DNA of 64,000 nt from Lysobacterales bacterium (GTDB lineage: Bacteria > Pseudomonadota > Gammaproteobacteria > Xanthomonadales > Rhodanobacteraceae). Made by a program: the position numbers and the translations under genes. How positions within the stretch are numbered: the first letter of the stretch is position 1; every line of letters begins with the position of its first letter. The notes beneath the pieces are model-generated. The model worked only from the letters and a program-made list of their open reading frames with translations. It was not told where the DNA came from and ran no database searches. Shown in pieces: positions 24,896 to 33,771 of this stretch. The DNA lies in assembly GCA_016721015.1 (NCBI GenBank), contig JADKJL010000013.1, positions 1-64,000 of the forward strand. The letters are read 5' to 3'.

Positions 24896-25435
24896 ATGAC
24901 CGAAACAGTCACGCTTTGCAATGGAACCTGGCTGCGCCTGAAGCGGCGCGGGCGCTGGGAATATGCCGAACGCACCAACCCGGGCGGCGGTGTGATGATC
25001 ATCGCCGTCACGGCCGAGGACAAGCTGCTGTTCGTCGAGCAGTATCGACCGGCGCTTGAGTGCATGACCATCGAAATGCCAGCCGGCCTGGTTGGCGACA
25101 TTCCGGAGAGTTCGGCCGAAAGCGCGATCGAGGCGGCCCATCGGGAATTGATCGAGGAAACCGGCTATGCCGCGGGGTACATCGATTTCATCATGGCCGG
25201 ACCCACTTCGGCCGGCATGAGCAACGAGATCCTCGCCTTCGTGCGTGCCCATGACTTGCGCCGCGTCGATCACGGCGGTGGTGACGCCACCGAGGACATC
25301 GTCGTGCATGAGGTGTCGTGCGCAGAGGCGGCGCAATGGCTGGTGAAGAAGATGGCGGATGGTTTCTCGGTCGACCCGAAGATGTTTGCCGGGTTGTACT
25401 TCCTTGAGCACGACAACCTGATGCGCGGAGTTTGA
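24896..25435 (+). CDS. Nudix hydrolase (ADP-ribose pyrophosphatase-like)
   Basis: 179 residues. The Nudix catalytic core REL-x-EE-x-G is at 83-90 with E75 upstream; the position of the classical first Gly is occupied by Ile69, although GLVGD precedes it. The fold resembles ADP-ribose/sugar-nucleotide pyrophosphatases (FVEQYRPALE, GPTSAGMSNE). Substrate unproven. It is divergent from the propeller gene. Confidence 0.85.
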   Translation: MTETVTLCNGTWLRLKRRGRWEYAERTNPGGGVMIIAVTAEDKLLFVEQYRPALECMTIEMPAGLVGDIPESSAESAIEAAHRELIEETGYAAGYIDFIMAGPTSAGMSNEILAFVRAHDLRRVDHGGGDATEDIVVHEVSCAEAAQWLVKKMADGFSVDPKMFAGLYFLEHDNLMRGV

Positions 25436-25476
25436 CAGGCTGTCGCGTCAGCGGACTTCCAGCGGGACGCGACGGC

Positions 25477-25872
25477 TCAGGAAGTCGTCATGACCAGGGT
25501 CTGCCAGAGCAGCAGCGCGGCCATGCCGAGCATGCTCAGCAGGGTCAGCAGCATGCCAACGAAGCGCGCAGGACTGGTTCCCGCCGAGTTCGACAATCCG
25601 ACGGCATGCAGCAGGCGACCAAGCACGAGGGCGATTCCGAAGCCATGCACGATCATCGGCAGGGTCTGGTTCCATTCGACCAGCAACAGCAGCAGCAAGG
25701 CCAGCGGCAGGTATTCAACCGCATTGGCGTGCACGCGGATGCAACGGGCCAGATCCTGATTGCCACCGTCGCCGATGCCGGTGCGGGTCGACATGCGCAG
25801 CCGGATCACGCGGAACGAAAGAATGATGATCAGCAGGGCCGAGATGGCGGCGTAGATTCCAGTGATGTGCAT
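25477..25872 (-). CDS. MAPEG-family membrane protein
   Basis: 131 residues, four transmembrane helices, with the family motif in RCIRVHANAVEYLPLALL (Arg-x-His-x-Asn-x-x-Glu). Bacterial YecN/MAPEG proteins are thought to bind glutathione or act in lipid detoxification; the role here is unknown. It follows the TMEM43-like gene by 10 bases on the same strand. Confidence 0.85.
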   Translation of the reverse strand: MHITGIYAAISALLIIILSFRVIRLRMSTRTGIGDGGNQDLARCIRVHANAVEYLPLALLLLLLVEWNQTLPMIVHGFGIALVLGRLLHAVGLSNSAGTSPARFVGMLLTLLSMLGMAALLLWQTLVMTTS

Positions 25873-25882
25873 GGCAGAGCTC

Positions 25883-26611
25883 TCAGGGTTTGCGTGTGAG
25901 TGCAGGATCGACGAGTCGCGGCGATTGCTGGATGCCGATCAGGTTGACCTCGGCGGCCGCGACGATGCGATAGCGGACGCGAAGATCGCCGACAAGCGGA
26001 TGCTCCGGATCATTGCTTGAAACCAGGACACCATCCGCAACGCTGAAACTTGCCGCCAGATTGTTCGAGAGCTCGCTCAGGCTGACCGGGCGCGGCGCCA
26101 GGCCGGCGCCGGAAACCAGCAGATCGGCATCCGGCACGAATGCACCCAGACGAAGACCCTTGCCAACGAAGCGATCCGATGCGATCGGAAAGCGTTGCGG
26201 ATTTTGCGGGTTGGCGGTTTCGCCGAATTGCGTCGAATCGATCAATTCGGGCGACCACATGGTCTTGAGGACGCAGGAGCCTGCGCTGCAGGCTTGCCGC
26301 CACTGGAACATCTCGACCTCGCGAACCAGCACGATCGCGTCCGGCACCTGCAGGCCCAGTTCCGGATCCTCGGGCGGCTGCTCGACAGTCAATCGCCCGC
26401 TCACGCTGACCAGTCGACCTTCATTGCCCGCATCGATCGAATCCGCGGGGACAGCAATCGCTGCGCCCGACGACCCGGCACCCGTGAATTGCCAGTTCGT
26501 CCGCAGTCCAAACGCAACAAACAACCCGACGAGGGTGCCGACGGCGAGGAGGATCACGCCGCGCTTGTGCGTGCGCTGGTTCACGGGATCACTTTCATGA
26601 GGTTCGGCCAA
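25883..26611 (-). CDS. TMEM43-like membrane-anchored protein
   Basis: Up to 242 residues. One N-terminal transmembrane segment (GVILLAVGTLVGLFVAFGL), then a soluble domain with TMEM43/LUMA-family features: NEGRLVSVSGRL, DPELGLQVPDAIVLVREVEMFQWRQ (in part) and a late RYRIV. The family normally ends in further membrane helices, which are absent here. The start is uncertain: TTG at 26611, or a GTG 8 codons later; neither has a good ribosome site. Likely co-transcribed with the DUF4920 gene 7 bases upstream. Confidence 0.65.
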   Translation of the reverse strand: MAEPHESDPVNQRTHKRGVILLAVGTLVGLFVAFGLRTNWQFTGAGSSGAAIAVPADSIDAGNEGRLVSVSGRLTVEQPPEDPELGLQVPDAIVLVREVEMFQWRQACSAGSCVLKTMWSPELIDSTQFGETANPQNPQRFPIASDRFVGKGLRLGAFVPDADLLVSGAGLAPRPVSLSELSNNLAASFSVADGVLVSSNDPEHPLVGDLRVRYRIVAAAEVNLIGIQQSPRLVDPALTRKP

Positions 26612-26618
26612 TCGGTGC

Positions 26619-27110
26619 TCAGGCTGCTTCCGGGATGATCACCGAAACCGCATCGATCTGCAGCTCGGCGCTTTGCGGCGCGCTGGCGCCTTCCTTCTTC
26701 AGGTGCTCGATTTCCTTGGCGCTCGGCGTCTTTTTGCTGAGCGTGCCATAGACAATAGCGGGACCACTCGCATTCTTCGGCACGCCGAATGCGTGCTCGT
26801 GCATGTTCACGCGCACGATCTTGCCCTGCTCACTGGTCAGCACGACCCAGCAACCCATTTTCTGACAGACCTCGGTGATGCGACCGCTGAATGCGGCCGG
26901 CTTGCCGGCATGGTCATCGAGATGCGCGGCGGCACTATCCAGATCGATTGCTGCTGGCATCGGTGTCGGCAGGCGCGCTCCATAGACCGCGCCGGCCTCG
27001 GACGTCTCGACCGGTGTGGCGGCGGCGAACTTTTTTTCGTGATGATCGGTTTCATTGGCTGCAAACGCATTGGCGCAAATCAGCAGTGAAAACAGGATGG
27101 CGATACGCAT
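26619..27110 (-). CDS. DUF4920 exported protein
   Basis: 163 residues with a signal peptide (ILFSLLICANAFA) and the DUF4920 core: GKPAAFSGRITEVCQKMGCWVVL (in part) with the conserved CxxxGCW. The OB-like family is exported and of unknown function, possibly metal or cofactor related. First of a likely operon with the TMEM43-like and MAPEG genes. Confidence 0.85.
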   Translation of the reverse strand: MRIAILFSLLICANAFAANETDHHEKKFAAATPVETSEAGAVYGARLPTPMPAAIDLDSAAAHLDDHAGKPAAFSGRITEVCQKMGCWVVLTSEQGKIVRVNMHEHAFGVPKNASGPAIVYGTLSKKTPSAKEIEHLKKEGASAPQSAELQIDAVSVIIPEAA

Positions 27111-27262
27111 GGTGGAATGCTCCGGATCAGGTTTGTGGAAAACTGGGCTTCGCGCTCAGGCGACCAGCGTTCATGTACTCAGGGACGAAAACTCTTCGGC
27201 GGTACATCGCGCCGCCATCGAGACGCTGCGGGTTGCCCAGTAGCGAGCAGAGTTTCATCGGC

Positions 27263-28972
27263 TCATTGCACCTTGCCGCTGCTCATTTCTTCACGCGGGT
27301 CGGAACCGGCGTGCAAGGTATTGGATTTGCGATCCCAGCTGACCATGTTCATCAGGCCCCAGGTGCGTTCGGCGTTGTTGACGATATGCCCCATCGCCTG
27401 CAGTGCCTTGGATTCCTCGGGCGTGAAAGCCTTGGGTTCGGCGGAGACGACATCGGGCAGGTACTGGTGGTGGTAGCGCGGCTTGGCGACAACCTGCGCC
27501 GGAAGTTCGCCATCGATGAAGGCGAGGATGCCCTCGAAAACCATGGTGATGATGCGGCTGCCTCCGGGTGTGCCGATCACACCGACGCGATCATTGCCGA
27601 TGACAAAACTCGGCGTCATCGAGGACAGCGGTCGATGGCCGGGCTTTGGCGCATTCGCATCGCCGCCAACCAGACCGAACGCATTGGGTTGTCCCGGCAG
27701 CAGGGCAAAATCATCCATCTCGTCGTTGAGCACGAAACCCGTGCCTTCCACGACAAATCCGGAGCCGAGGGTCAGATTGACGGTCTTGGTCACCGAGGCC
27801 ATGTTGCCATCGGCATCGATGATCGAATAATGCGTGGTGTGCTCGGATTCGGCCGGCGGCATGTAGCCGGGCAGCATGTCGCTCGGGGTTGCCTTGTCCG
27901 GGTGGATCGAGGCACGCAGCCCGGCCGCATACAGCGGGCTGAGCAATTCGGCGACCGGCATCTTCACGTAATCGGGATCGCCAAGGTATTCGGCGCGATC
28001 GCGATAGGCCCGGCGCATCGCTTCGATATTGAAATGGATGCGGTGCACGCGGTCGTATTTGCCCAGATCGTAGCCGGCGAGGATGTTGAACATCTCGCCA
28101 AGGGCGATGCCTCCCGATGACACGGGCGGCGAGGTGACGATGCGCCAGCCGCGGTAGTCGAGACTGATCGGATCGCGTTCCTTGACTGTGTAATCGGACA
28201 GATCAGCGAGGCTCCAGATGCCCCCGGCGGCGCGCACGGCATCGACCATGCGTGCGGCAAATTCACCTTTGTAGAAGCCTTCGTTGCCTTGCTTCGCGAT
28301 GCGTTCGAGGGTGTCGGCGATATCGGGGTTTTTCCAGACCGAAGCGGTTGCCGGTGCGTTGCCATCGATCAGATAGAGCTTGGCCGAGGCCGGCCAGCGG
28401 GTAAACACGGGCTTGCGGCGTTCAATCGACATATGCAGGCGCGGATAGACCGGGAACCCTTCGCGGGCAATGCGAATGGCCGGTGCGAGTGACCCAGCCA
28501 GCGGCAGCTTGCCGTAATGTTCGGCCAGCCAGACATAGGCTGCCGGTTCTCCCGGAATGCCGGCCGACAGCGGGCCATTGACCGATTTGTCCTTGTCCAG
28601 CTTGCCCTCGGCATCGGCCCAGAGTTCGCTGCGACTTTCCACCGGTGCGCGTTCGCGCGCATCCAGGAACACATTCTTGCCGTTGTCGGCGCGATGCAGC
28701 AGAAAGAACCCGCCGCCACCTATTCCGGAGCTTTGCGGTTCAATGACGGCGAGGGTCGCACCGACCGCGATGGCCGCGTCAAACGCATTGCCGCCCTTGG
28801 CCAGCACTTCCAGACCGGCATCGGTGGCCAGTTGATGCGAACTGGCAATCGCCGCCTTGCCCGGTCGCGCGGCTTGCACCGTAGTGCCGGCATCGGCTTT
28901 CGGCGCAGCTTGCCCGGCCAGACACGGAGTCGACAGCAGGGCAGCAACAATCAGCAGGGCGTGGCGATTCAT
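27263..28972 (-). CDS. ggt: Gamma-glutamyltransferase
   Basis: Periplasmic enzyme that cleaves and transfers the gamma-glutamyl group of glutathione. 569 residues, signal peptide at 1-20. It is made as a proenzyme that self-cleaves before the catalytic Thr, here T379 in HTTHYSIID. Other landmarks: SGIGGGGFFL at 82-91 and the C-terminal GTPGGSRI loop. The ATG overlaps the yfhL stop by 4 bases, so it is coupled to the ferredoxin gene. Confidence 0.96.
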   Translation of the reverse strand: MNRHALLIVAALLSTPCLAGQAAPKADAGTTVQAARPGKAAIASSHQLATDAGLEVLAKGGNAFDAAIAVGATLAVIEPQSSGIGGGGFFLLHRADNGKNVFLDARERAPVESRSELWADAEGKLDKDKSVNGPLSAGIPGEPAAYVWLAEHYGKLPLAGSLAPAIRIAREGFPVYPRLHMSIERRKPVFTRWPASAKLYLIDGNAPATASVWKNPDIADTLERIAKQGNEGFYKGEFAARMVDAVRAAGGIWSLADLSDYTVKERDPISLDYRGWRIVTSPPVSSGGIALGEMFNILAGYDLGKYDRVHRIHFNIEAMRRAYRDRAEYLGDPDYVKMPVAELLSPLYAAGLRASIHPDKATPSDMLPGYMPPAESEHTTHYSIIDADGNMASVTKTVNLTLGSGFVVEGTGFVLNDEMDDFALLPGQPNAFGLVGGDANAPKPGHRPLSSMTPSFVIGNDRVGVIGTPGGSRIITMVFEGILAFIDGELPAQVVAKPRYHHQYLPDVVSAEPKAFTPEESKALQAMGHIVNNAERTWGLMNMVSWDRKSNTLHAGSDPREEMSSGKVQ

Positions 28973-29226
28973 GTGGTTTCCTCACGGCTCAATACGGCGT
29001 GCTTCGCCAGCAGTTGTTCGGGCGATTCGGGGTATTCAGGGTCGAGGATGATGCATTCGACCGGGCAGACCTCGACGCACTGCGGTACGTCGAAATGACC
29101 CACGCACTCGGTACAACTGGATGGCGCGATTTCGTAGATCTCGCGCCCCGGGGTTATCGCCGTATTCGGACAGACCGGTTCGCAGACATCACAGTTGATG
29201 CATTGATCGGTGATCTTGAGTGCCAT
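28969..29226 (-). CDS. yfhL: YfhL-type 2[4Fe-4S] ferredoxin
   Basis: 85 residues with two cluster motifs: CINCDVCEPVCPN near the N-terminus and CTECVGHFDVPQCVEVCPVEC, with the eight-residue insert between Cys 2 and 3 typical of the YfhL/Allochromatium type. Electron carrier with low-potential clusters. It is followed directly by ggt and preceded by a lipoprotein gene and coaD. Confidence 0.94.
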   Translation of the reverse strand: MALKITDQCINCDVCEPVCPNTAITPGREIYEIAPSSCTECVGHFDVPQCVEVCPVECIILDPEYPESPEQLLAKHAVLSREETT

Positions 29227-29269
29227 TGCGCGGCTTCAGCGCGCCGTGGGTGCGGCGCGCCGGATGGCC

Positions 29270-29779
29270 TTACTTCATTTCAGCGAAACGATAGGTCGCG
29301 CCCGAACTGGTCAGGGCTTCCTTGACCCGATCCGAATCGACCTGGCCGCCGACAAACAGCACGATCACATCCTTGAACGTGCCGGCACCGGCCTCCTTGA
29401 ACGAGTCGATGATCAGATCGGCGGTGATGGCCGAATCGGGACCACCAAACGCAAGCATGTTGCCTGGCAGGACGCCGCGAGAAACCGCGACGCTGACGTT
29501 GTCAAGCTGGTTGCTGCGGTCGATCACGGCCTTGCCGTCGTCACCACCCGGAACAAAATACATATAGGGGCGATTGCTCTTGACGCCCTGCATGTTCTGC
29601 ATGACCACGGCAGCGAGGTACTTTTTCCACTCGGCCGGTGCGGCGGTTTTTGCCGGCAGGGCGACGACTTCAGCCGCCTGCTCGGTGGGTGCGGCCGCTT
29701 CTTCCTTCTTGTCGCAAGCTGACAAGGCCAGGGTCATCGCGCACGCGGCGAACACGAGGGAAATGGATTTCTTCAACAT
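29270..29779 (-). CDS. Predicted lipoprotein, unknown function
   Basis: 169 residues. Lipoprotein signal peptide with lipobox LSAC (Cys22), then an Ala/Glu-rich linker and a compact ~120-residue domain (WKKYLAAVVMQNMQG, NRPYMYFVPGGDD, LPGNMLAFGGPDS, DVIVLFVGG) that I do not recognise. ATG chosen over the adjacent GTG because AAGGAG lies about 9 bases upstream. Confidence 0.75.
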   Translation of the reverse strand: MLKKSISLVFAACAMTLALSACDKKEEAAAPTEQAAEVVALPAKTAAPAEWKKYLAAVVMQNMQGVKSNRPYMYFVPGGDDGKAVIDRSNQLDNVSVAVSRGVLPGNMLAFGGPDSAITADLIIDSFKEAGAGTFKDVIVLFVGGQVDSDRVKEALTSSGATYRFAEMK

Positions 29780-29805
29780 CACTGCGACTCCTTACGGGAA
29801 ATGGA

Positions 29806-30306
29806 TCAATCAACCCAGCGTTGCGCAAGCGCCTGCTGGACGACCGGATGGACGAATCCTGAAACATCGCCACCGAGCCGTGCGATCTCGCGCACCAGTG
29901 ACGAGGAAATGAAACTGTATTGCTCGGCCGGAGTCAGGAACATCGTCTCGGCCTCGGGGATCAGGTGGCGGTTCATGCTGGCCAGCTGGAACTCGTACTC
30001 GAAATCCGACACCGCACGCAACCCGCGCAGGATCACCCCGGCCTCGATCTCGTTGACGAACGTCGCGAGCAGGGTGGAAAAGCCGCGCACCTCGACGTTG
30101 TCGATCCCGGCCAGCGCCTTGTTTGCCATGTCGAGCCTGGCATCCAGCGTGAAGCAGGGCCCCTTGCTTTGGCTGTCGGCGATTGCCACCACCAGCCGAT
30201 CGAACAGCGGCGCCGCCCGCAGCACCAGGTCGATATGACCATTGGTGATCGGGTCGAAGGTGCCGGGATAGACAGCGACCCGGGCGCGCGACTGGGGAAC
30301 GGACAT
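29806..30306 (-). CDS. coaD: Phosphopantetheine adenylyltransferase
   Basis: Penultimate step of CoA synthesis: 4'-phosphopantetheine plus ATP to dephospho-CoA. 166 residues. The nucleotidyltransferase motif GTFDPITNGHID is at 15-26; the C-terminal SFISSSLVREIA motif is present. ATG chosen over the preceding TTG. Adjacent to rsmD on the same strand, the common order. Confidence 0.96.
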   Translation of the reverse strand: MSVPQSRARVAVYPGTFDPITNGHIDLVLRAAPLFDRLVVAIADSQSKGPCFTLDARLDMANKALAGIDNVEVRGFSTLLATFVNEIEAGVILRGLRAVSDFEYEFQLASMNRHLIPEAETMFLTPAEQYSFISSSLVREIARLGGDVSGFVHPVVQQALAQRWVD

Positions 30307-30337
30307 CAACCCACCTGGATTGCTGATGAAATCCGCT

Positions 30338-30925
30338 CTAGCTTAGCGGAATCGTCGGAGCACGACGATAGAGCGCGAAATGCACCGCGCCGGCTACTCC
30401 TTCGCGATGCAGGCGCCAATTCGGCGGACCAACAAACGCCTTGCCGAGCGGCGCCTCGACATGGATGAACGCTTCGGGCGCGAGACAGCCGCTGGTTTCG
30501 AGGCGGCCCGCGGCGTCATTCCAGAGATTGTTGGCGAACGGTGGATCAAGAAAGACCAGATCGAACACATGTGCCGGCTGAGACAGCCAGTTCATCGCAT
30601 CGGCATTGACCACGTGTGCATTGGCGACCTTGAGTCGCGCCAGGTTGGCTTCCAGTTGCCGGGCCAGGTCTCGATCGCGCTCGATGAAGGTGCATTCTCC
30701 GGCGCCGCGCGAAAGCGCCTCGATGCCGAGCGCGCCGGTGCCGGCAAACAGGTCGAGGCAGCGCGCGCCCTCGATTGTCGGCGCGAGCCAATTGAACAAT
30801 GTCTCGCGTACGCGGTCGCTGGTCGGGCGCAAGCCGTCGCGATCGATCACCTCGATGCGACTACCGCGCAGCGTTCCGGCGACGATGCGCAGCCTGCCGG
30901 CATGGGCTGGTGCGGGACGCTTCAA
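30338..30925 (-). CDS. rsmD: 16S rRNA m2G966 methyltransferase
   Basis: 195-residue SAM-dependent methyltransferase acting on G966 of 16S rRNA. Features: RIVAGTLRGSRIEV start, the SAM motif LDLFAGTGALGIEALSRGA, the VFLDPPFAN catalytic motif. Divergent from ftsY, as in many gammaproteobacteria. Confidence 0.95.
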   Translation of the reverse strand: MKRPAPAHAGRLRIVAGTLRGSRIEVIDRDGLRPTSDRVRETLFNWLAPTIEGARCLDLFAGTGALGIEALSRGAGECTFIERDRDLARQLEANLARLKVANAHVVNADAMNWLSQPAHVFDLVFLDPPFANNLWNDAAGRLETSGCLAPEAFIHVEAPLGKAFVGPPNWRLHREGVAGAVHFALYRRAPTIPLS

Positions 30926-30998
30926 GGGGCTATCCGTTCAGGAGGGTGGGAAGGGAGTGATAGCATGCCGCGCATTCAACCGTACAACCAAACCCGCA

Positions 30999-32156
30999 AT
31001 GCTCAAGTTCTGGAAAAAGAAGGTCGCCATCGAAACCGAAGGCGCGCCAAGGCCGGCTGCAACGGCAAGCGAAGATGCGCATCCGGCAAGCGATGGGAGC
31101 GCAGCCGACCCGGCGCAAACGGGCCTTGTGTCAATCGAGCTCGACATTACCGAGGAAATTCCGCTTGAGCCGGCTCATCCCGAGTCTGAGCTCGACGTGG
31201 TTTTGGCCAGCGAAGCCGGGCGCCCGGCCAGGCGCAGTTGGCGCGAACGCCTTTCGGGCAGCGGTTTTGCCAAGGGCCTCGGTGGCCTGTTCGCGCGCAA
31301 TCCGAAACTCGATGACGACCTGCTCGACGAGCTCGAAACCTGCCTGATCACCGCCGATGTCGGGGTCGGCGCATCGACCGAGATCGTCGATGCGTTGCGC
31401 AAGCGCGTGGCCAGGCGCGAGTTCGCCGATGCCGATGCCCTGCTCGCCGCGCTGCGCGGGCGTCTCGTCGAATTGCTCAAGCCGGTAGAAAATCCGCTCG
31501 ATGTCAGCGGACACAAACCTTTTGTGGTTCTCATGGTGGGCGTCAATGGCGCCGGCAAGACCACGACCATCGGCAAGCTCGCGCGTCGCTTCCTCGTCGA
31601 CAAGCGCAGCCTCATGCTCGCCGCCGGCGATACATTCCGCGCCGCCGCAGTCGAGCAGTTGCAGACCTGGGGCCAGCGCAATGGCGTGCCGGTGATTGCG
31701 CAAGCCTCCGGTGCCGACTCCGCCAGCGTGATCTTCGATGCCCTGCAGGCCGCACGTTCGCGCGGTGTGGAAGTACTCATTGCGGATACGGCCGGGCGCC
31801 TGCATACCCAGTCGGGACTCATGGATGAGCTCTCCAAGGTTCGCCGTGTGCTGGCCAAGATTGATCCCGCCGCTCCGCATGAGGTGCTCATGGTCATCGA
31901 CGCCACCACCGGCCAGAACGCGATCAACCAGGTCAAGCATTTCCGTCAGGCGATCGGGGTCAGCGGCCTCGTCGTGACCAAGCTCGACGGCACTGCCAAG
32001 GGTGGCGTCGTGTTCGCCCTCGCTCGCGAATTCGGCCTGCCGATCCGCTATGTCGGCCTTGGCGAAGGCGTCGAGGATCTGCGCGTGTTCGATGCGCAGG
32101 CTTTTGTCGACGGATTGTTGCCGGCCTCGCTTTCGGGATTCGGCAACAGCGCCTGA
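30999..32156 (+). CDS. ftsY: Signal recognition particle receptor FtsY
   Basis: 385-residue SRP GTPase that delivers ribosome-nascent chains to the Sec translocon at the membrane. A short acidic N-terminal A region (1-65) precedes the NG domain: GVNGAGKTTTIGKLA (G1), GDTFRAAA (G2/I-box), DTAGR (G3), TKLDG (G4) and GLGEGVEDLRVFD near the end. ATG chosen at MLKFWKKK; the open frame before it overlaps rsmD. ftsE/ftsX do not follow; mutY does. Confidence 0.96.
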   Translation: MLKFWKKKVAIETEGAPRPAATASEDAHPASDGSAADPAQTGLVSIELDITEEIPLEPAHPESELDVVLASEAGRPARRSWRERLSGSGFAKGLGGLFARNPKLDDDLLDELETCLITADVGVGASTEIVDALRKRVARREFADADALLAALRGRLVELLKPVENPLDVSGHKPFVVLMVGVNGAGKTTTIGKLARRFLVDKRSLMLAAGDTFRAAAVEQLQTWGQRNGVPVIAQASGADSASVIFDALQAARSRGVEVLIADTAGRLHTQSGLMDELSKVRRVLAKIDPAAPHEVLMVIDATTGQNAINQVKHFRQAIGVSGLVVTKLDGTAKGGVVFALAREFGLPIRYVGLGEGVEDLRVFDAQAFVDGLLPASLSGFGNSA

Positions 32157-32176
32157 GCACGGCCACGTAGCCCGAA

Positions 32177-33250
32177 ATGGATGCATTTGCAAAAAACCTG
32201 CTTGGCTGGTTCGACCAGTACGGGCGGCGCAACCTGCCTTGGCAACATCCGCGCACGCCCTATCGGGTCTGGCTCAGTGAAGTGATGCTGCAACAGACCC
32301 AGGTGCGCACGGTGATCCCGTATTTTGATCGGTTCGTGAGCTCGCTGCCGAGCCTGGCCGAGCTTGCGGGCGCTTCCGAGGATCGCGTGCTGGCGCTGTG
32401 GTCGGGGCTCGGCTACTACAGCCGTGCGCGCAACCTTCACCGCTGCGCCCGGCTGTGTGTCGAGCAACATTCCGGCGAATTACCCGACTCGATGGAATTG
32501 CTTGCGGCCTTGCCCGGCATCGGCCGCTCGACCGCTGCCGCCATCCTCGCCCAGGCGCACGGGCAATCCCATGCCATCCTCGACGGCAATGTGCGTCGCG
32601 TGCTTGCGCGCTTCCACGGCGTCCACGGCTGGCCTGGCACAAGCACGGTACAGAAGCAGTTGTGGCAATTGGCCGAAACACATACGCCGGTCGCGCGCGT
32701 CGGCGACTATACCCAGGCGATCATGGATCTCGGTGCGACCGTATGTACGCGCAGCCGGCCGCGCTGCGCCGAATGTCCGTTGCGCGACGAATGCATCGCG
32801 CTGCGTGATGGATTGACAGCGAGCCTGCCGCAATCGAAACCGGCGAAAAGGATTCCGGTCCGCAGCACGACGATGCTGATCGCACGCGATAGCGAGGGGC
32901 GCGTATTGCTCGAGCGTCGACCACCCAGCGGCGTCTGGGCACGCCTGTGGAGTCTGCCCGAAGGAACCGACGCTGAGCAGGCCAGGCTCGGCATTGCCGC
33001 GCTCAGGGGCAGCGAAGCCGTGGCGATTCGGGTGCTGCCCGAGCTGGCCCACACCTTCAGTCATTTCCAGTTGCGCATCACGCCTGTCCTGTTCGATGTC
33101 GATTGCCAGGTGACGCATGTCGGAGATGATCCCGACCAAGGCTGGTTCATGCCAGAGGATCTCGCGGAACTTGGCCTGCCAGCGCCAGTGCGTAAACTGT
33201 TGGCCAATCTTCGAGAGGAATTGAACTCATGCGAACCGTCCAATGCGTAA
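32177..33250 (+). CDS. mutY: A/G-specific adenine glycosylase MutY
   Basis: Removes adenine mispaired with 8-oxoguanine. 357 residues. N-terminal HhH-GPD glycosylase domain with the catalytic Glu in WLSEVMLQQTQV and Asp in GDYTQAIMDLG; LPGIGRSTAAAI hairpin; a [4Fe-4S] loop CTRSRPRCAECPLRDEC; C-terminal Nudix-like domain recognising 8-oxoG. It starts 20 bases after ftsY and its 3' end overlaps yggX by 22 bases. Confidence 0.96.
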   Translation: MDAFAKNLLGWFDQYGRRNLPWQHPRTPYRVWLSEVMLQQTQVRTVIPYFDRFVSSLPSLAELAGASEDRVLALWSGLGYYSRARNLHRCARLCVEQHSGELPDSMELLAALPGIGRSTAAAILAQAHGQSHAILDGNVRRVLARFHGVHGWPGTSTVQKQLWQLAETHTPVARVGDYTQAIMDLGATVCTRSRPRCAECPLRDECIALRDGLTASLPQSKPAKRIPVRSTTMLIARDSEGRVLLERRPPSGVWARLWSLPEGTDAEQARLGIAALRGSEAVAIRVLPELAHTFSHFQLRITPVLFDVDCQVTHVGDDPDQGWFMPEDLAELGLPAPVRKLLANLREELNSCEPSNA

Positions 33251-33498
33251 GACTGGGCTTTGAAGCCGAAGGCCTCGCCTTCGCGCCCTGGCCGGGCGAG
33301 CTCGGCAAGCGCATCTACCAGAATGTGTCGAAGCAGGCCTGGGCCGAGTGGATGGCGCACCAGACCATGCTGATCAACGAGAATCGCCTGAATCCCCTGG
33401 ATGCTTCGACGCGCAGCTTGCTCAGCGCGGAAATGGAAAAATATTTCTTTGGCGAAGGTTCGCAGGCGCCGCCAGGTTTCATTGCGCCGACTTCCTGA
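33229..33498 (+). CDS. yggX: YggX-type iron-trafficking protein
   Basis: 89 residues, linked to protection of Fe-S clusters from oxidative damage. Typical VQCVRLGFEAEGL start and the NENRLNPLD motif. The mutY-yggX pairing is a classic gammaproteobacterial arrangement; both respond to oxidative damage. The start lies inside mutY, indicating coupling. Confidence 0.95.
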   Translation: MRTVQCVRLGFEAEGLAFAPWPGELGKRIYQNVSKQAWAEWMAHQTMLINENRLNPLDASTRSLLSAEMEKYFFGEGSQAPPGFIAPTS

Positions 33499-33559
33499 GT
33501 CAGCGGTGTTGGTTGGTTTTTTCCCGCCGCAGGAGATGCCTTCGAGCCCGATGCGCTTT

Positions 33560-33771
33560 GTGGAGCGGTTTCAACCGCCGAGTCCGATGCTCATTGTGGG
33601 AGCGGTTTCAACCGCGATGCGCTTCGAGGAGCTGAGCAGGAGCATCGTGACTGAAGTCACTCCCACGACGCGGACCACTTGATTTCTCCCACGACTCGAA
33701 TCGCGCACTTATCCAACGAGGTGGATCGCTCAACTTCGCGCTTTGTGGGAGCGGTTTCAACCGCGATGCTA
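33560..33771. repeat. REP cluster after yggX
   Basis: Three GCGGTT-stem REPs (GAGCGGTTTCAACCGC, at about 33567, 33600 and 33747) and one inverted GTGACT-stem REP (GCATCGTGACTGAAGTCAC near 33640). The rightmost abuts the stop codon of the macrodomain gene, whose TAG falls just after GATGC. Confidence 0.85.

Noticed and set aside
24815..25411. N-terminal extension of the propeller protein
   Set aside because: It would run through the divergent Nudix gene and hide a good signal peptide at MNIKRLLCC.
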